From assembly GCA_032622095.1 (NCBI GenBank), contig CP136069.1, positions 122,190,126 through 122,254,125 on the forward strand: DNA of 64,000 nucleotides, given 5' to 3'. Each line of letters opens with the position of its first letter. The first letter of the stretch is position 1. A program made the translations under genes and the position numbers. This document shows, piece by piece, positions 1 through 14,380 of this stretch. The notes beneath the pieces were generated by a model. The model worked only from the letters and a program-made list of their open reading frames with translations, made no database searches and was not told the DNA's origin. The stretch comes from Siphonodentalium dalli (taxonomy: Eukaryota > Mollusca > Scaphopoda > Gadilida > Siphonodentaliidae).

Positions 1-1440
1 GTGGCCCGCCCCAAATACCACCTAGAAACACCCGACCCCCACCCATCACCCCCGGGCGGTGCCACCCGAGGGGGTGAAAATGGGGTATGGACCATTTTCG
101 AGAACGGCAAGGATTTCGACCGATTTGACGGCATGGGTGGTTGGCCCGCCCCAAATACCACATCGAAACACCCCGATCCCCACCCATCACCCCCGGGGGG
201 TGCCACCCCCGAGGTTCGATAACGGTAAGGATTTCGACCTATTTGACGGCATGGGTGGGTGGCCCGCCCCAAATACCACCTAGAAACACCCCCGACCCCC
301 ACCCATCACCCCCGGGGGGTGCCACCCCGAGGGGGTGAAAATGGGGTATGGACAATTTTCGAGAACGGTAAGAATTTCGACCGATTTGACGGCATGGGTG
401 GGTGGCCCGCCCCAAATACCACCTAGAAACACCCCGACCCCCCACCCATCACCCCCGGGCGGTGCCACCCCGAGGGGGTGAAAATGGGGTATGGACCATT
501 TTCGAGAACGGTGAGGATTTCGACCGATTTGACGGCATGTGTGGGTGGCCCGCCCCAAATACCACCTAGAAACACCCCGACCCCCACCCATCACCCCGGG
601 GGTGCCACCCCGAGGGGTGAAAATGGGGTATGGACCATTTTCGAGAACGGTAAGGATTTCGACCGATTTGACGGCATGGGTGGGTGGCCCGCCCCAAATA
701 CCACCTAGAAACACCCCGATCCCCCACCCATCACCCCCGGGGGGTGCCACCCCGAGGGGGTGAAAATGGTATATGGACCATTTTCGAGAACGGTAAGGAT
801 TTCGACCGATTTGACGGCATGGGTGGGTGGCCCGCCCCAAATAGCACCTAGAAACACCCCGACCCCCACCCATCACCCCCGGTGGGTGCCACCCCGAGGG
901 GGTGAAAATGGGGTATGGACCATTTTCGAGAACGGTAAGAATTTCGACCGAATTGACGGCATGGTGGGTGGCCCGCCCCAAATACCACCTAGAAACACCC
1001 CGACCCCCACCCATCACCCCCGGGGGTGCCACCCCGAGGGGGTGAAAATGGGGTATGGACCATTTTCGAGAACGGTAAGGATTTCGACCGATTTGACGGC
1101 ATGTGTGGGTGGCCCGCCCCAAATACCACCTAGAAACACCCCGACCCCCACCCATCACCCCCGGGGGGTGCCACCCCGAGGGGGTGAAAATGGGGTATGG
1201 ACCATTTTCGAGAACGGTAAGGATTTCGACCGATTTGACGGCATGTGTGGGTGGCCCGCCCAAAATACCACATAGAAACACCCCGACCCCCCCACCCATC
1301 ACCCCCGGGGGATGCCACCCCGAGGGGGTGAAAATGGGGTATGGACCATTTTCGAGAACTGTAAGGATTTCGACCGATTTGACGGCATGGGTGGGTGGCC
1401 CGCCCCAAATACCACCTAGAAACACCCCGACCCCCCACCC
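1..1440. repeat. ~142-bp satellite/minisatellite array, about 10 full copies plus a partial
   Basis: Units begin with GTGGCCCGCCCCAAATACCA at about 1, 141, 259, 402, 545, 684, 827, 968, 1109, 1251 and 1395. Spacing is 139-144 bp except the second unit (118 bp), which lacks an internal segment. Each unit carries runs of CCCC/GGGG, a 'gagggggtgaaaatgg' block and 'ttcgaccgatttgacggcat'. The array breaks off in the middle of a unit near 1440, and its left end lies outside the window. Copies differ by a few substitutions and by homopolymer length only, so it has been homogenised recently. Several long open frames cross it on both strands (up to about 400 codons) but they are products of the repeat, not genes. 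Confidence 0.95.
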
Positions 1441-1850
1441 ATGTGGTATATCAACGGCGTCATTGATACATTTTGGGCCATCGGAATATCTCGCTGACAA
1501 TTCTATCTGATTTAGCGCACCGAGAAGCCCCTAAATACCAAATTTCAGTTCGATAACTTGAAACATGTAAGAGAAATCCATCGACAATGTTTCCTACTGT
1601 AAAGTCTCATTGCAATTTGGCGAACCCCTTGAGGAACAGGGTTTGATTGACGTATGTTCACGCTGTCTACATCAGAGTTCCTCGGTTGTTTGGCGTCAAT
1701 CCAAGTGTGCGTACGATGGACCAGAGCATGCCCGACTTGATAGGAATCGCCCTGTATGCGAGCAAAATCTGCTTCCAATTATGATATATGTACGGTGTAT
1801 TCGTTGACCTCTTAGAGAGTTTGAACTCTAAGTCACGCCCACAAAGTACA
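1441..1850. other. Unassigned sequence between satellite and assembly gap
   Basis: I see no coding region, RNA gene or repeat that I can support here. Confidence 0.5.
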
Positions 1851-1950
1851 NNNNNNNNNNNNNNNNNNNNNNNNNNNNNNNNNNNNNNNNNNNNNNNNNN
1901 NNNNNNNNNNNNNNNNNNNNNNNNNNNNNNNNNNNNNNNNNNNNNNNNNN
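1851..1950. other. Assembly gap (100 N)
   Basis: Exactly 100 N characters, the usual placeholder for a scaffold gap of unknown size. Nothing should be annotated across it. Confidence 0.99.
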
Positions 1951-4158
1951 TACAATTCAAATATGTACCCAAACAACTTATTATGTTACTGTAAAATTAC
2001 TCTACGTGCATTATGTCTATCAGTGAACTTAGTTGAGATAAAGATGCCCATATATTCAGTACTGAGTTTATACACTAGCGCTAACTCGACGCTTAATTAT
2101 GCCAATCGATAACAACAGATAAATATGCAGATGTCAATTTCCCCATTGTTGCGATAGCCTTTTCGTGACAACATTGACATTAAATATCAGCAATTTACAC
2201 AGGACTATTCAGACCGTTCATCGCTCTATAAAGGGCCATTATTATGTGGACCAATAACGTAAACACGGGAGGAGTTACAGGCTGTTTGTAACGCCTCCTC
2301 TCTGTTTCGATACGCGCTCTCTTTGTATTGAGTTAATAATCGTGTATGGGGGAAACGTCCTCTGCAATACTTTCGATTGAATAGAAACTTAAAGATGTAT
2401 GCATGGTTCCAGACCTCCAGCTACAACAACAACAATGTAAGCATAATTTGCCGTTTCTGCTTTGTCATATTTGAGAACCAAATATGACATATATATTAGA
2501 TCTATAAATACCAATGGTTATCATTTTATTATGAAAAACATGTTGTTGGTGTCCCTTTGAAACTTAGAAACAGAATGCAATAAACGCATAGAACATTAAA
2601 TATATTTTATTCAGATATATCACTCCAGTGTTTTTTAATTCCTAGTGGAATACTTGCTGTCTAGCTCACTATCACCTATCGTTACCGGTACTCCAATTTC
2701 AACTGACTGATTGAATTTCATTTCATTGCTAAATCAAACATAATATATTTTGAAAGCAGTGGTTTGCGATGGATGTGTTCCGGTCTCTCATGTGGCCTGA
2801 ATCCATTGGTGACCATAATGAAAATAAATGATTTTGGACTGTTTTCTTATGCTATCCTCGATGGTTTTTGGTTTTTGCCAGACAACTCCTTTACAGTCTT
2901 ATACCAGAATAAACTCCATACTCATGATGGGCATTGGTCAACTGCGGAAGTGGCAGTATACCACGCGGTACATCGCATCATTCCGCAGGTGACCTATGTC
3001 CAGTAATAATTTAATAATTTGATATTCTACATCTCACCAATGTCTGTTAATCTGGTACGTGTTATATCAATTATAAATCATGTATTCCTCTGTCTATTTT
3101 ATCTATACATGCATGTTGTACTAAACTACTGTGTGTGTTAAAGTCCACTAAACGTATTCTCTCTTATCTTATCTTATAATATCAAACAAAATATCGTCTG
3201 TTGTAGCACTTCTCATTCCAAACATTCCTGGAACCTTGACAATATATTAATTTAGTGGATATTAATTCTTCATTCCGCCTAATTTCTTTCACACACTCGA
3301 TATAACTTTCATGTCGTTCTATGCTTCCAAATGATAAGGTATCCATTGTGGTATTACAATTATTAAGCTAGCTACTGCATAGTTGCACATGGTAGATAGG
3401 TTGGGATACACGCACAATCGCATATGTGACCTCTGACATGCGTTGATATCATGTTGACATCCACGCGAGTCATGTTATCGTTTTGCCTCCACCTACCCCT
3501 GGCTATTTAGATAGATACTTTATTGTGTAATCTTTTTTTTTTTTTTTTTTTTTTTTAAATGGGAACAATTCAAACTTCACCTGTGATGATAATCATCTTC
3601 TTCAGCAGAATTATTATCGGATATGACTGCAATGAACTATATTGCATCGTTTTCGAAATCATTTAATTATCAAGCCAAGTAAACTATTCCTGATATAGTG
3701 TTGTGGTGTTAGTCTATACATGCAATATAACAAAGTTGGCTAATTAAGTCTCCAAATGATATATACGTTATTTCTGTAGCAGGGATATCAAACATTCATG
3801 TGCAGAATAAATTCGACCAAACTTTTCTATACGGTTATAGCGCTGACAGTGTGTTTCTTTACAATTTGTACTGAGCTCTTAAAGGAAAAACAGAACAAAA
3901 CAATAACTGGAGGAAAATGAAACATTTTTATCTGAAAGGTGATCATTTCTATGACTTCCTGTTGGATATAAAATCATTATAAAAATATTCCACGTATATC
4001 AATGGACCTAATATGATTCCCAGGATCGGGCAGTTATGTTACCAACGCGAGATGCATGTAGGTATATACTTCATTGCCAGTTATTCGAAACTACAAACGT
4101 TAAGTTTGTTGTAATGTTCTGGAATCTTGCTGGCCCCTAGCAAATCGAATCTTTCTTC
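1951..4158. other. Intergenic, includes a dispersed-repeat fragment and a poly-T tract
   Basis: No gene is recognisable. A 24-nt poly-T run lies at 3533-3556. The stretch at about 2395-2575 ('ttccagacctccagctacaa' and onward) resembles the arm sequence at 16900-17115 and is listed separately. Confidence 0.5.
2395..2575 (+). repeat. Partial copy of the 16.4-25.8 kb element arm
   Basis: The run from 'ggttccagacctccagct' through 'aaaaacatgttgttggtgtc' to 'cttagaaacaga' follows the order of 16905-17112 ('gcttccagacccccagtt', 'aaaaaacattatttttgtta', 'aataagaaacacag'). A similar block, inverted, lies at 24667-24860. This shows that the arm sequence is dispersed and not unique to the large inverted structure. 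Confidence 0.55.
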
Positions 4159-6609
<2,451 letters not shown>

Positions 6610-6900
6610 ACATATAACGCCTGGTGGCTTATTGTGGTTTATCGTTGTTTCAGTCGTTATGATATATATCACGACGTTGTCACTTTTGCGGGTGGAGGAA
6701 AGCTCGCGCTGAGGATTAATTTTACCGGAAAATCACACCGCTGCACGCAGAAACGACCGATACCCGGAAAGCAACTGACAAACTTACCCAGCAACACAAA
6801 GTATCTGGCAACCTCCCTATGCGTGGATCTCACATCTGCAGCTATCGGGGTTCGGACGAGATTCACAATCGCTGGACCAAATCAACCGCGCCATAGACGT
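6610..6900 (-). repeat. SINE-like element, tail and body
   Basis: On the plus strand it reads 'gtggtttatcgttgtttcag', then 'cacgacgttgtcacttttgc' and 'gggtggaggaaag'. The same blocks in the same order occur at 51521-51610 and, more weakly, at 37527-37600. Read on the minus strand these are the 3' tails of tRNA-headed SINEs. The head here is diverged, and I cannot point to clean A and B boxes. A G-run (about 6923-6934) lies just beyond it. Confidence 0.55.
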
Positions 6901-7049
6901 GCGGGCTCCCAACTTGTTAGGAGGGGGGGGGGGGCGATACTTTCTTATTTTACATGATATATTCATAGTTGTAGCCCAGTGTTCGCATAACATACCTTGT
7001 TTAAAAACAGACATATAACAAACTAGATTCAAATTAACCCTAAATATGT

Positions 7050-7215
7050 ATACTTTGGGCAGAAATGTGAAAAATACGGTAATTTGCCACAATTCCCCCT
7101 GAAATACCATTCAATTTGCCCGAATTTGACTGAACAAATCTCCAATTTACCGAAAACTGCCCGAATTTTGATCTTTCAAAAACGTCTGGGGGCTGCAGCG
7201 TCGAGCGTAAGGGCC
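7050..7215. repeat. Dispersed repeat ending in 'aacgtctgggggctgcag'
   Basis: The run 'gggcagaaatgtgaaaaata' followed by 'atttgccacaattccccct' and 'acgtctgggggctgcag' recurs in diverged form at 42475-42590. The terminal block 'aaaaacgtctgggggctgca' also appears at 8342-8361. The family is unknown to me. Confidence 0.5.
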
Positions 7216-7879
7216 GAAACCTATCACACAAACAGGCTGTATTTGATGTCTGTTAAACCAGAGTTACGCTCTTGAGAACTCTTTGCTGGTATAGTTTTTT
7301 CGATCCCAACTTTTTAAATGCTATCTTTTGGTCATGGTCTTAGTAAACATTTTCCAAAATGTGTTAATTATTTTTCCTTCAAAACCATCAGGATATACTG
7401 ATAGTCAAACACTGCATAACAATAAACATATACATAAACATACCACCAGAAAAGGTGTGCCATTTATAATAAGGTTTATACAATCAAAATATATAATATC
7501 TGACAGCGATAAACTGTTGCTGTATGTATGCATCTATGGAAACCATTTAACTCTATCCATATATTTATGAATCTACTAACAATTTTCATCCTATGGGCAA
7601 CGATAACCCTTAACGATATTATGAGTAACTGCTCGTCCAATAAGAGACGATAACCTTCAACTATATATAGTTTGCCCAAATTATCATATCTGACATACAC
7701 GTTAACATGTTGGCATAGAACTTAACTATGAAATGGGAAAGGAGTGATATACATTATAACTGTAAGATGTGCGTCGTATACATCATACATAAATGGGGAG
7801 GGTTACTATGCATCATAACTATGGATGGAAATGTGGTAATATACGTCATAAACATATATTTGGGAATTTGCAAACAATA

Positions 7880-8045
7880 TCCATACATCTAATATACTAC
7901 GATGACCTTTAAGTATATTTATCGGGAGCTACATGTATATATTCTCATCCAATGCACACTACGATGACCTTTAACTATATTTATCGGGAACTACAGGTAT
8001 ATATACTCATCCAATGCATGCTACGATGACCTTTTTCTATATTTG
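7880..8045 (+). repeat. 62-bp tandem repeat, about 2.7 copies
   Basis: The block 'ctacgatgacctttaa' recurs with 'gatgacc' at 7901, 7963 and 8025, exactly 62 bp apart each time. It is followed in the first two units by 'tatttatcgggagctacatg' or a close variant and by 'ctcatccaatgca'. Confidence 0.85.
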
Positions 8046-9480
8046 TGTAACTATGGGTGTGTAACTTCTCTGTATACTCAATATATACATGTATATATAT
8101 GCCTTATACTATTATCGCATAATTAAAACTTCACATAACCGATGAATAATCAACCGTTCTACTATCCTAACTGTTTTTGTTGACTTTTAGATAGCCGTGG
8201 GTTCACGCCTTCCGGTTACCAGTCGATGCATCACGCGGGTTTTTATCTGCCTGCTCGGTGTGTCGGTGTGGTGCTTGCGGACCTTGCCAATAAGTTATCA
8301 TTCCTGACATCCCCTTTGGCATATTGCCATAAACCATAAAACAAAAACGTCTGGGGGCTGCAGCCCTCCCAGCCCGACCATAATCTCCCTTCAAAATAAC
8401 CCAAGTAGACCCAGTTAAATGTATAGGAATCAATTCCATGAATTGAATCACGTCAATGAATCACATCAAAACCCGAGCTAAAAGTTTCTAAACGAAGCAA
8501 TTCACGTCACGTGGTGTCACGTAGTTTGGGGGAACACTGCACGCTTAAGTCCATGTCATTTCGACGAAACTGCGATAGACTCAGTTTGTCATTTTAACAC
8601 TGAGTGTGTGTGTTTACTCAGACTGATATAAAATACACTATATACGACGGCGAGATTCCTCTCTCTATAAATTGTGCTGTTTCCCCGACTTCCCACCGCG
8701 AACAGATTGTCGACATAGCAGCCCAGAGTGGAATGGCATTCGTTATTCAGACTCGGGCGATTCCGTAGAATCGTTGGCGCGGAATAGAGTTGTGTTCATG
8801 TTTAGCCATTCTTGGTGCCAGAACGTTTCAAACAACCTAGTGAAGCAGAAGGCTTACCCAAATTGATCTGTTATCGGCCTAATTTCATATTCATTAAATT
8901 TGATGAGTTGTTTCGGGAATGGAAATCGCTGTTAAATCTTTACGCTGTTTTGGTAATGCCGTGTTTGGGTTGCCAATGCGATGAGAACATTTGATGAGAC
9001 AAGCTCGTCAGTATAGACGCGTCATTGGGCTCTTGAGAAAATTTCTCCGCTGATGGTGGAAATTGGCTTCAGATTAACGGCGATCACTTTGATGGCCGAT
9101 TATCCAGTGATCTGATGCATTTTGGATCAGTGAACACTTTCCTGACATGTGCTATAATGCGCGGTGTTGGACTCAGCACCATTGTAAACTAGTCCGCAAG
9201 CTTTCATACTGTTGTAAAGGTCCAACCTAACAAGACTTAACAACACACATGAACTTCGAAATTTTCAACTGAGTACCATTACAGTCCGAAAGTATGCCCG
9301 CCAAATTTATCTTTCCGCCTAGGTTTATTAATTTTCTCATGTGGCTTTTTTCGAAGGATGCCTCAAAATCTGGCTTGATCGTATGACCGAACAAAACCTG
9401 TATGATGTTTATCCATTCATCCCGTCGTTAGTATTTAAAAGATGACTCACATCCCAACTAAATATGACGGATACGCAGGG
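8046..9480. other. Intergenic
   Basis: No supported gene. A GC-rich patch at 8341-8385 carries a copy of the 'gggggctgcagccctcccag' end block shared with 7180-7200. Confidence 0.45.
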
Positions 9481-9489
9481 AGGGGCATA

Positions 9490-10250
9490 TTTTATACTCT
9501 AGGGACCATAACTTCAGTAAATGAAAGTGTCAATGACACTGTTGCTAAAATTGAGGAGGGTCCTCGAGCATTTAGTCATGAAAAGAGCAAACTTCAATAT
9601 TGCTGCCAGCAGCCATGTTCTCATCGGTAATTGTTCAAATTAAATAGCTCCCATCTAGAAGGGATACTAAACATGCCTGTATTAAAACTTTTCAAAAACA
9701 TTTCTCCAATAATTGTGGGATGCAGAGCTAACGATGGATTAAAATGCGATATCCAAGATGACCATTGGCGGACATGTTTTTTTTTCTCAACGAAATTCGA
9801 AACAAAATTACAGTTTCCGTCTAGAGGCCTCCCGGCATGTCCATGTGGAATTTTGGTGACGATCGGGTGATGGATGTCCCATATACGGTGTGCCGGAGGG
9901 TTTATTCAAGCAAAGAGTAAAATCCAAGATGGCTGTCAGCGAGTATGTTTTTCCTTGATAATCGTTAAACTTTAATAGCGTCCACCTGGAGGTGATCCTA
10001 AACATGTCTGTATATTTTAAAATCATTCCTCAAACAAATGTGGGCTATACACGGTGAGCCAATGTATTTAAATGCAAAATTCAAGATGGCTGCCATCTTT
10101 TGTAACGATTTTTGAGAAAGAAACAACATGAGAACTCCCATCAAGAGAGCCAGCCGAAGATCCATATGAGGTTTGGAAACGATCGGATGAGGGATGTGGC
10201 CTGTCGGTTGTGCCGAAGGATTTAGTCATGCAAAGAGTAAAATCCATTTT
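9490..10250 (+). repeat. ~330-bp diverged tandem repeat, about 2.3 copies
   Basis: Two landmark blocks recur about 320-335 bp apart. 'gatcctaaacatgtctgtat' (9990s) matches 'gatactaaacatgcctgtat' (9660s). 'gcaaagagtaaaatcc' at about 9911 and 10227 matches the weaker 'tgaaaagagcaaacttc' at 9579. Each unit carries one 'caagatggctg'-type motif (about 9757, 9924 and 10083). No coding frame is shared by the units. Confidence 0.6.
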
Positions 10251-10322
10251 CACATTAAGTCCCATTACACGATAAGGGCCGTAACTCTGGAAAAATCTAT
10301 GTGCGAAACCAGCTGATTGTAA

Positions 10323-10340
10323 ATACCCCCCCCCCCCCCC
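10323..10340. repeat. Poly-C tract
   Basis: Run of about 15-17 C followed by 'atgttgggttaac'. Similar runs occur at about 11700, 28328, 30490 and 61867 (C) and at 32967 and 33995 (G). Confidence 0.9.
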
Positions 10341-10889
10341 ATGTTGGGTTAACAGACCGCAGTTCATTAAAATCCGACTGACGATTACCAAGATATATAG
10401 CTTCAATGTTGTCACGGACGGCGCACATTTATATATCTCCAGACGGGGATAACTATCAAAACACTTTCAACCTACTTTTGGTCTGAAATGTACAACTAAT
10501 GTTGTGTCAGGAATTAAATATTCAACTGTTGAACATTTTGACAAACGTTGGTATTAGACCCCAACCACACAACCACCCTGTTTACACGCATAGTAACATC
10601 TCGCTTTTGTCATATTCTGATAACTCGGATAACGAATAGATTATACGTGTATATGTAGTGTCCTGCGAATAGCGAATCTTGTCACTAGAATCAGTATGAA
10701 CCAGGGTATATGCTTATCACTGGTACACTCCCTTGGTGCGAAACATATACATTAAGAAGTTGTAACCGGGTTACAAGTCAAAAGTATGTATTGTCGCAAC
10801 ATTAATTTTGCTTATCAGACTATACAAATGAAATTATTTCCACTATGCTCTGCTATGCTTGTGAAAACAAAAAGGTTTACAAATGTACT

Positions 10890-11655
10890 ACGATGGGGCG
10901 CGAGTGGTTTCGGGTCTAACGATATCTTCGTCAAACACGACATTGTTAAAGGAACTTGCATGGAAGCAGCTGCAGCGACGTAGGGAATAGGGATGCACAA
11001 CAACTATGTCTATACTGCATCAAATTGTTAACAACAAAGCCCCCCTATTTCTAAACGAACTGCTCCCTACTCGTGTCGGAGTTAACAGCCGTTATTTTTT
11101 TGCGCAATTCAGTTGATTTAGAAAACTACTTTTGTTATCTCGAAGCTTTCAAGAAAACATTCTTCCCGAGCACGATTGATGTCTGGAATGTCTTGTCAGA
11201 TGGAATAAAAAGTAAAAAATATGAAGCTTTTAGATCTACAATTGTTCCAAAAACCAAGATTCCGTCACATGTTCATTTCGGCGACCGTAAGACAAATATC
11301 AGATATTGTCGAATCAGAAATATTTGTAGTGTCCTGAATTATGATAAATTTACTAACCACATCGCTGGTAACGCTATCTGCGCCTCTGGAAGCCGTGTTG
11401 AAGATGCGGAACACTTCTTGTATGCATTGCCATCGCATACACCATCGCACGGAATTGATACACACCATGAGATCGTTTGGAGTATTATCATATGAAGCTG
11501 TCATCAATGGAGATGTTACCATAACACATAAGAGAACCGTATATATTAATTATAACATTAATGTTCATCAAATTGTCTGGTACATGTATGTTTGCGACTT
11601 GTTGCGAATGACCTCCAGCGAATCCACCAATATGTTTGACCACTTGTCATGACCC
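10890..11655 (+). pseudogene. 5'-truncated CR1/Jockey-superfamily LINE, ORF2 C-terminal remnant
   Basis: Three frames have to be joined. From 10898 the frame reads ARVVSGLT and then AWKQLQRRRE, typical of the region after the RT in CR1/Jockey-type LINEs. It continues as LLPTRVGVNSRY. A shift in the T-run near 11097 leads to RNSVDLENYFC and FFPSTIDVWN. The final part, EDAEHFL, is followed by another shift into a frame reading LIHTMRSFGVLSYEAVINGD that runs to about 11650. The RT core, endonuclease and ORF1 are missing, as expected for target-primed 5' truncation. Sequence up to about 12050 may be 3' UTR. The element is dead. Family level is inferred from motif style only. Confidence 0.75.
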
Positions 11656-12109
11656 CACACACCGCCTATTATCGTCCACACACCTAACACGATCGACACC
11701 CCCCCCCCCCTATATAGTTTCCTCCTAACATGACAAAACCTCTAATTATTATTTAATAACCTTCCTATAGTCATATCCCATCCAATTATTCCATAATATA
11801 TCTACAATCCCGTCACCATTTTTCGATTCTTTAACGAAAATCATATTTAACCAAGTTCGAATTAACATATTTGACACCTCATGCCCATCATACCAAAACA
11901 TGTTTATATTACTTTGTACATTTGTGTTTGAATTTATATTTGTTGTAGGGAGCGGAGATTCACCTAAGATTTCAGAACGTGTCCTCCAATCCCTTATATT
12001 TATGTATTAATACGCTCATAACACATGACCATACATGTGTTTAAAACAAACATAAACACTCAGATGTTCGTCACCAGCCAACACACATTGTTCACCAGCC
12101 CACACTTAA

Positions 12110-12540
12110 AGCCACATGGCGGTTTCGCTCCAAAATACACATACTATTATTCGCTTTTGAATTTTTCTCAGTATCGAAATAGGTCGATAAATATCTGAAC
12201 TACCTTTCTACGAGCATTATGTAGCCCAAAATATGCATTGAAGTAAAGAAAAATACAACTGTGAATGCGGTGTTTGGGTCCCAAACAAAAAACCACCATT
12301 TGCTCGACATGAAACAGAAAAGAGCGTTCAGTGGTAGTTATTCCTGGTATAAATAAAGGGCGTCTGTCTGACTGCTGGCTAAATGTTGAAAACGGCTGAA
12401 AAATTGCTGTGACTTTGGCAGGTGTTTTTCAGAGCACATGAAGCCGATATATCAATAGTTCGTTTATTTATCGACCTATCGTATCCGTCGCTCTAAATTA
12501 TGTGGAAAATAAATTGGAGGTTCGAATGAGCCATGTCCGT
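12110..12540. mobile_element. TTAA-flanked MITE with imperfect long TIRs
   Basis: TTAA occurs at 12106-12109 and 12541-12544. The outer ends read AGCCACATGGCGGTTTCG (left) and, from the right end inward, ACGGACATGGCTCATTCG. About 60-80 bp further in, the pair 'aggtcgataaatatctgaac' and 'gttcgtttatttatcgacct' is again inverted. Total length is 431 bp with no coding capacity. A TTAA target duplication is known for piggyBac and Kolobok elements, so a non-autonomous member of one of these is the likely identity. The TIRs are imperfect, so the copy is old. Confidence 0.6.
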
Positions 12541-12800
12541 TTAACGTTTATAATAGCTGAACACTAATTGTGTTATAACACCATTTGGTGCTCATAACAG
12601 GGATAATAGTCAGATAAACACATGGTCCTACATACTACATCCTACATACTAGATCCTACATACGACGCAGCAGTCCTAATTACGGTTACGTTCGTATACA
12701 TGTTTAGGGTAAACCTAAACAGTTGTTATAAGATAATATACACGTATACGTATAGGTGCGTTTCTGGAAATCAAAGAATAATATAAGTTATATAACTGAT

Positions 12801-12910
12801 ATAAGTGTATGTTATATCATGGTGGTAATCGTATACGAGAAATATCAACGAGTCTTTGACGAGTGGCTTTTTCGAGTAAACGGTTATCACCATGATATAG
12901 CCTACTTATA
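12801..12910. mobile_element. Small hairpin MITE-like element
   Basis: Left arm 'ttatatcatggtggtaatcg' and right arm 'ggttatcaccatgatatagc' are inverted. Adjacent 'ataagtgtatg' and 'gcctacttat' extend the arms to about 40 bp each. The loop is about 30 bp. There is no coding content and I cannot define a clear target duplication. Confidence 0.6.
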
Positions 12911-12969
12911 GCACACTCTAGGAAAATTATAATTTACCGAATTTAATCAAAAACTGCCCAGTTTCGTCT

Positions 12970-14380
12970 TGACTAAACAAGGGTGAACAGTATATATACT
13001 AATGCGTAGTACCTAATTATTAGGTTAATTATTGCTAAATAATTTTGATTTGGACTGGTTCCAAAAATAATTTCTTCAATTTTCAAAGTTGAATTCAAAT
13101 TAAAACAAGCACATAGAATATCTGATATGTGTTGCCATAAATGCAGCACTTTGCAACATTTTGCCAGAAGATGTTCAATGGTTTCTCTTTCACTATCACA
13201 GAAAGTACACATGTTATTCTCAGATATTTTACATTTTTCTAGGAATATGTTTGTGACAAGGGTATTGTGATTTATATGATATTGGAAGGCTTGCAATTTC
13301 GTATTTTTTGTTATCCTAAAACACCTTTTATAAATAGTGTTCCAGTCTAATTGTGTCGAGTCAAGGTTTAATTTTTTGCTCCATCCAATTTGGGCACATT
13401 TGGTATTAAAATTTCTATAAATTTCCAATAGAGCAGTTGGTTTAACCTTTCTTCAATTATTATCTCTTGTTGAACCTTAGTAGTTTTTATCATTTCTAGC
13501 TTATTTTGGGTGGCTCTGATTTTGTTCTTCCATGCCAAAGGAATTGAAGTGATTATTCCATGAAGTGTTACGTAGTTTACTTTTAGTCCATATTTTAAGA
13601 ATATTTCTTCAGTATTCATGAATGTGTTATCTTCCCTTAAAATGTCATTGATAAACAGGACTTGTTTTTCTATCCACGATCTATAGTAGATAGTTTTTTT
13701 TTTGAATTTTTAATGATATGTTATGAAATATTGGTTGAGATTTGAAATCTTCATTTGATATCGGTTCCATAGCTAGTTGAGCATATACTGTTAAAACCTC
13801 TTTCCAAAAAGGATTGAATTCCTTTGATATTTGTACTAAACTTTGCTTATTCAAATTAAACATTGCTGTTCCTCCATATTTTCCATTTTATTTAATAGCA
13901 TTAATTTCCATTCAGAGAAGTTGAAAGGGTCTAATATTTTCTTAAGCCATGTAACTTTCAGTGATTTTGAGAAGCATTTAAGGTCTGGAATTTTGAGTCC
14001 TCCATTATTTATATTTTGGATAAGTGTATCTCGTTTAATCCGGTCTCTTTTTCCATTCCAAAAAAAATTGAAATAACAAGCCCTGCATTTCCTTCAAAAA
14101 AAGGTTTGTGGGGTCTGCTAAAACAGTCATAATTTGAATAATAATTGGTAGTACTAGAGTTTTGATTACTGTCACCTTTCCAATGTGAGACAGTGTCCTC
14201 AGTGCCCAAATGCTTTAATATGTTTTTCATACTTTCCCTCTTTATTTCCCAGTTTTATTGTATTAGTAAGGGGTCCTCCAGATTGGATAGAATTCCTAAT
14301 GTTTTGAATTTTCCTTTGAAGTTCCATTTCCTAAAGTCAGGAAATCGTTCATGCAATATGACTTTTGACAAAATTACATT
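12970..14380 (-). pseudogene. LINE (L1/Tx1-like) ORF2 3' remnant with zinc-knuckle tail
   Basis: Read on the minus strand from about 14330 to 12973 with several frameshifts. KFKTLGI is followed by IGKVTVIKTLVLP, then FFWNGKRDRIKR and NNGGLKIPDLK, which is the conserved region after the RT domain. The last frame (13428-12973) contains LQAFQYHINHNTL and MCTFC..E.ETIEHLL, the C-terminal zinc-knuckle motif of these elements. The parallel segment of the LINE at 20-22.8 kb reads FGRITVIQSIIIPKLTH and FLWNSKRDRVKRK, so the two are related but are different families. The RT core and endonuclease are absent. Confidence 0.8.

Noticed and set aside
280-1500. 406-codon minus-strand open frame
   Set aside because: It follows the ~142-bp satellite. 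The amino-acid pattern repeats with the DNA period and has no independent support.
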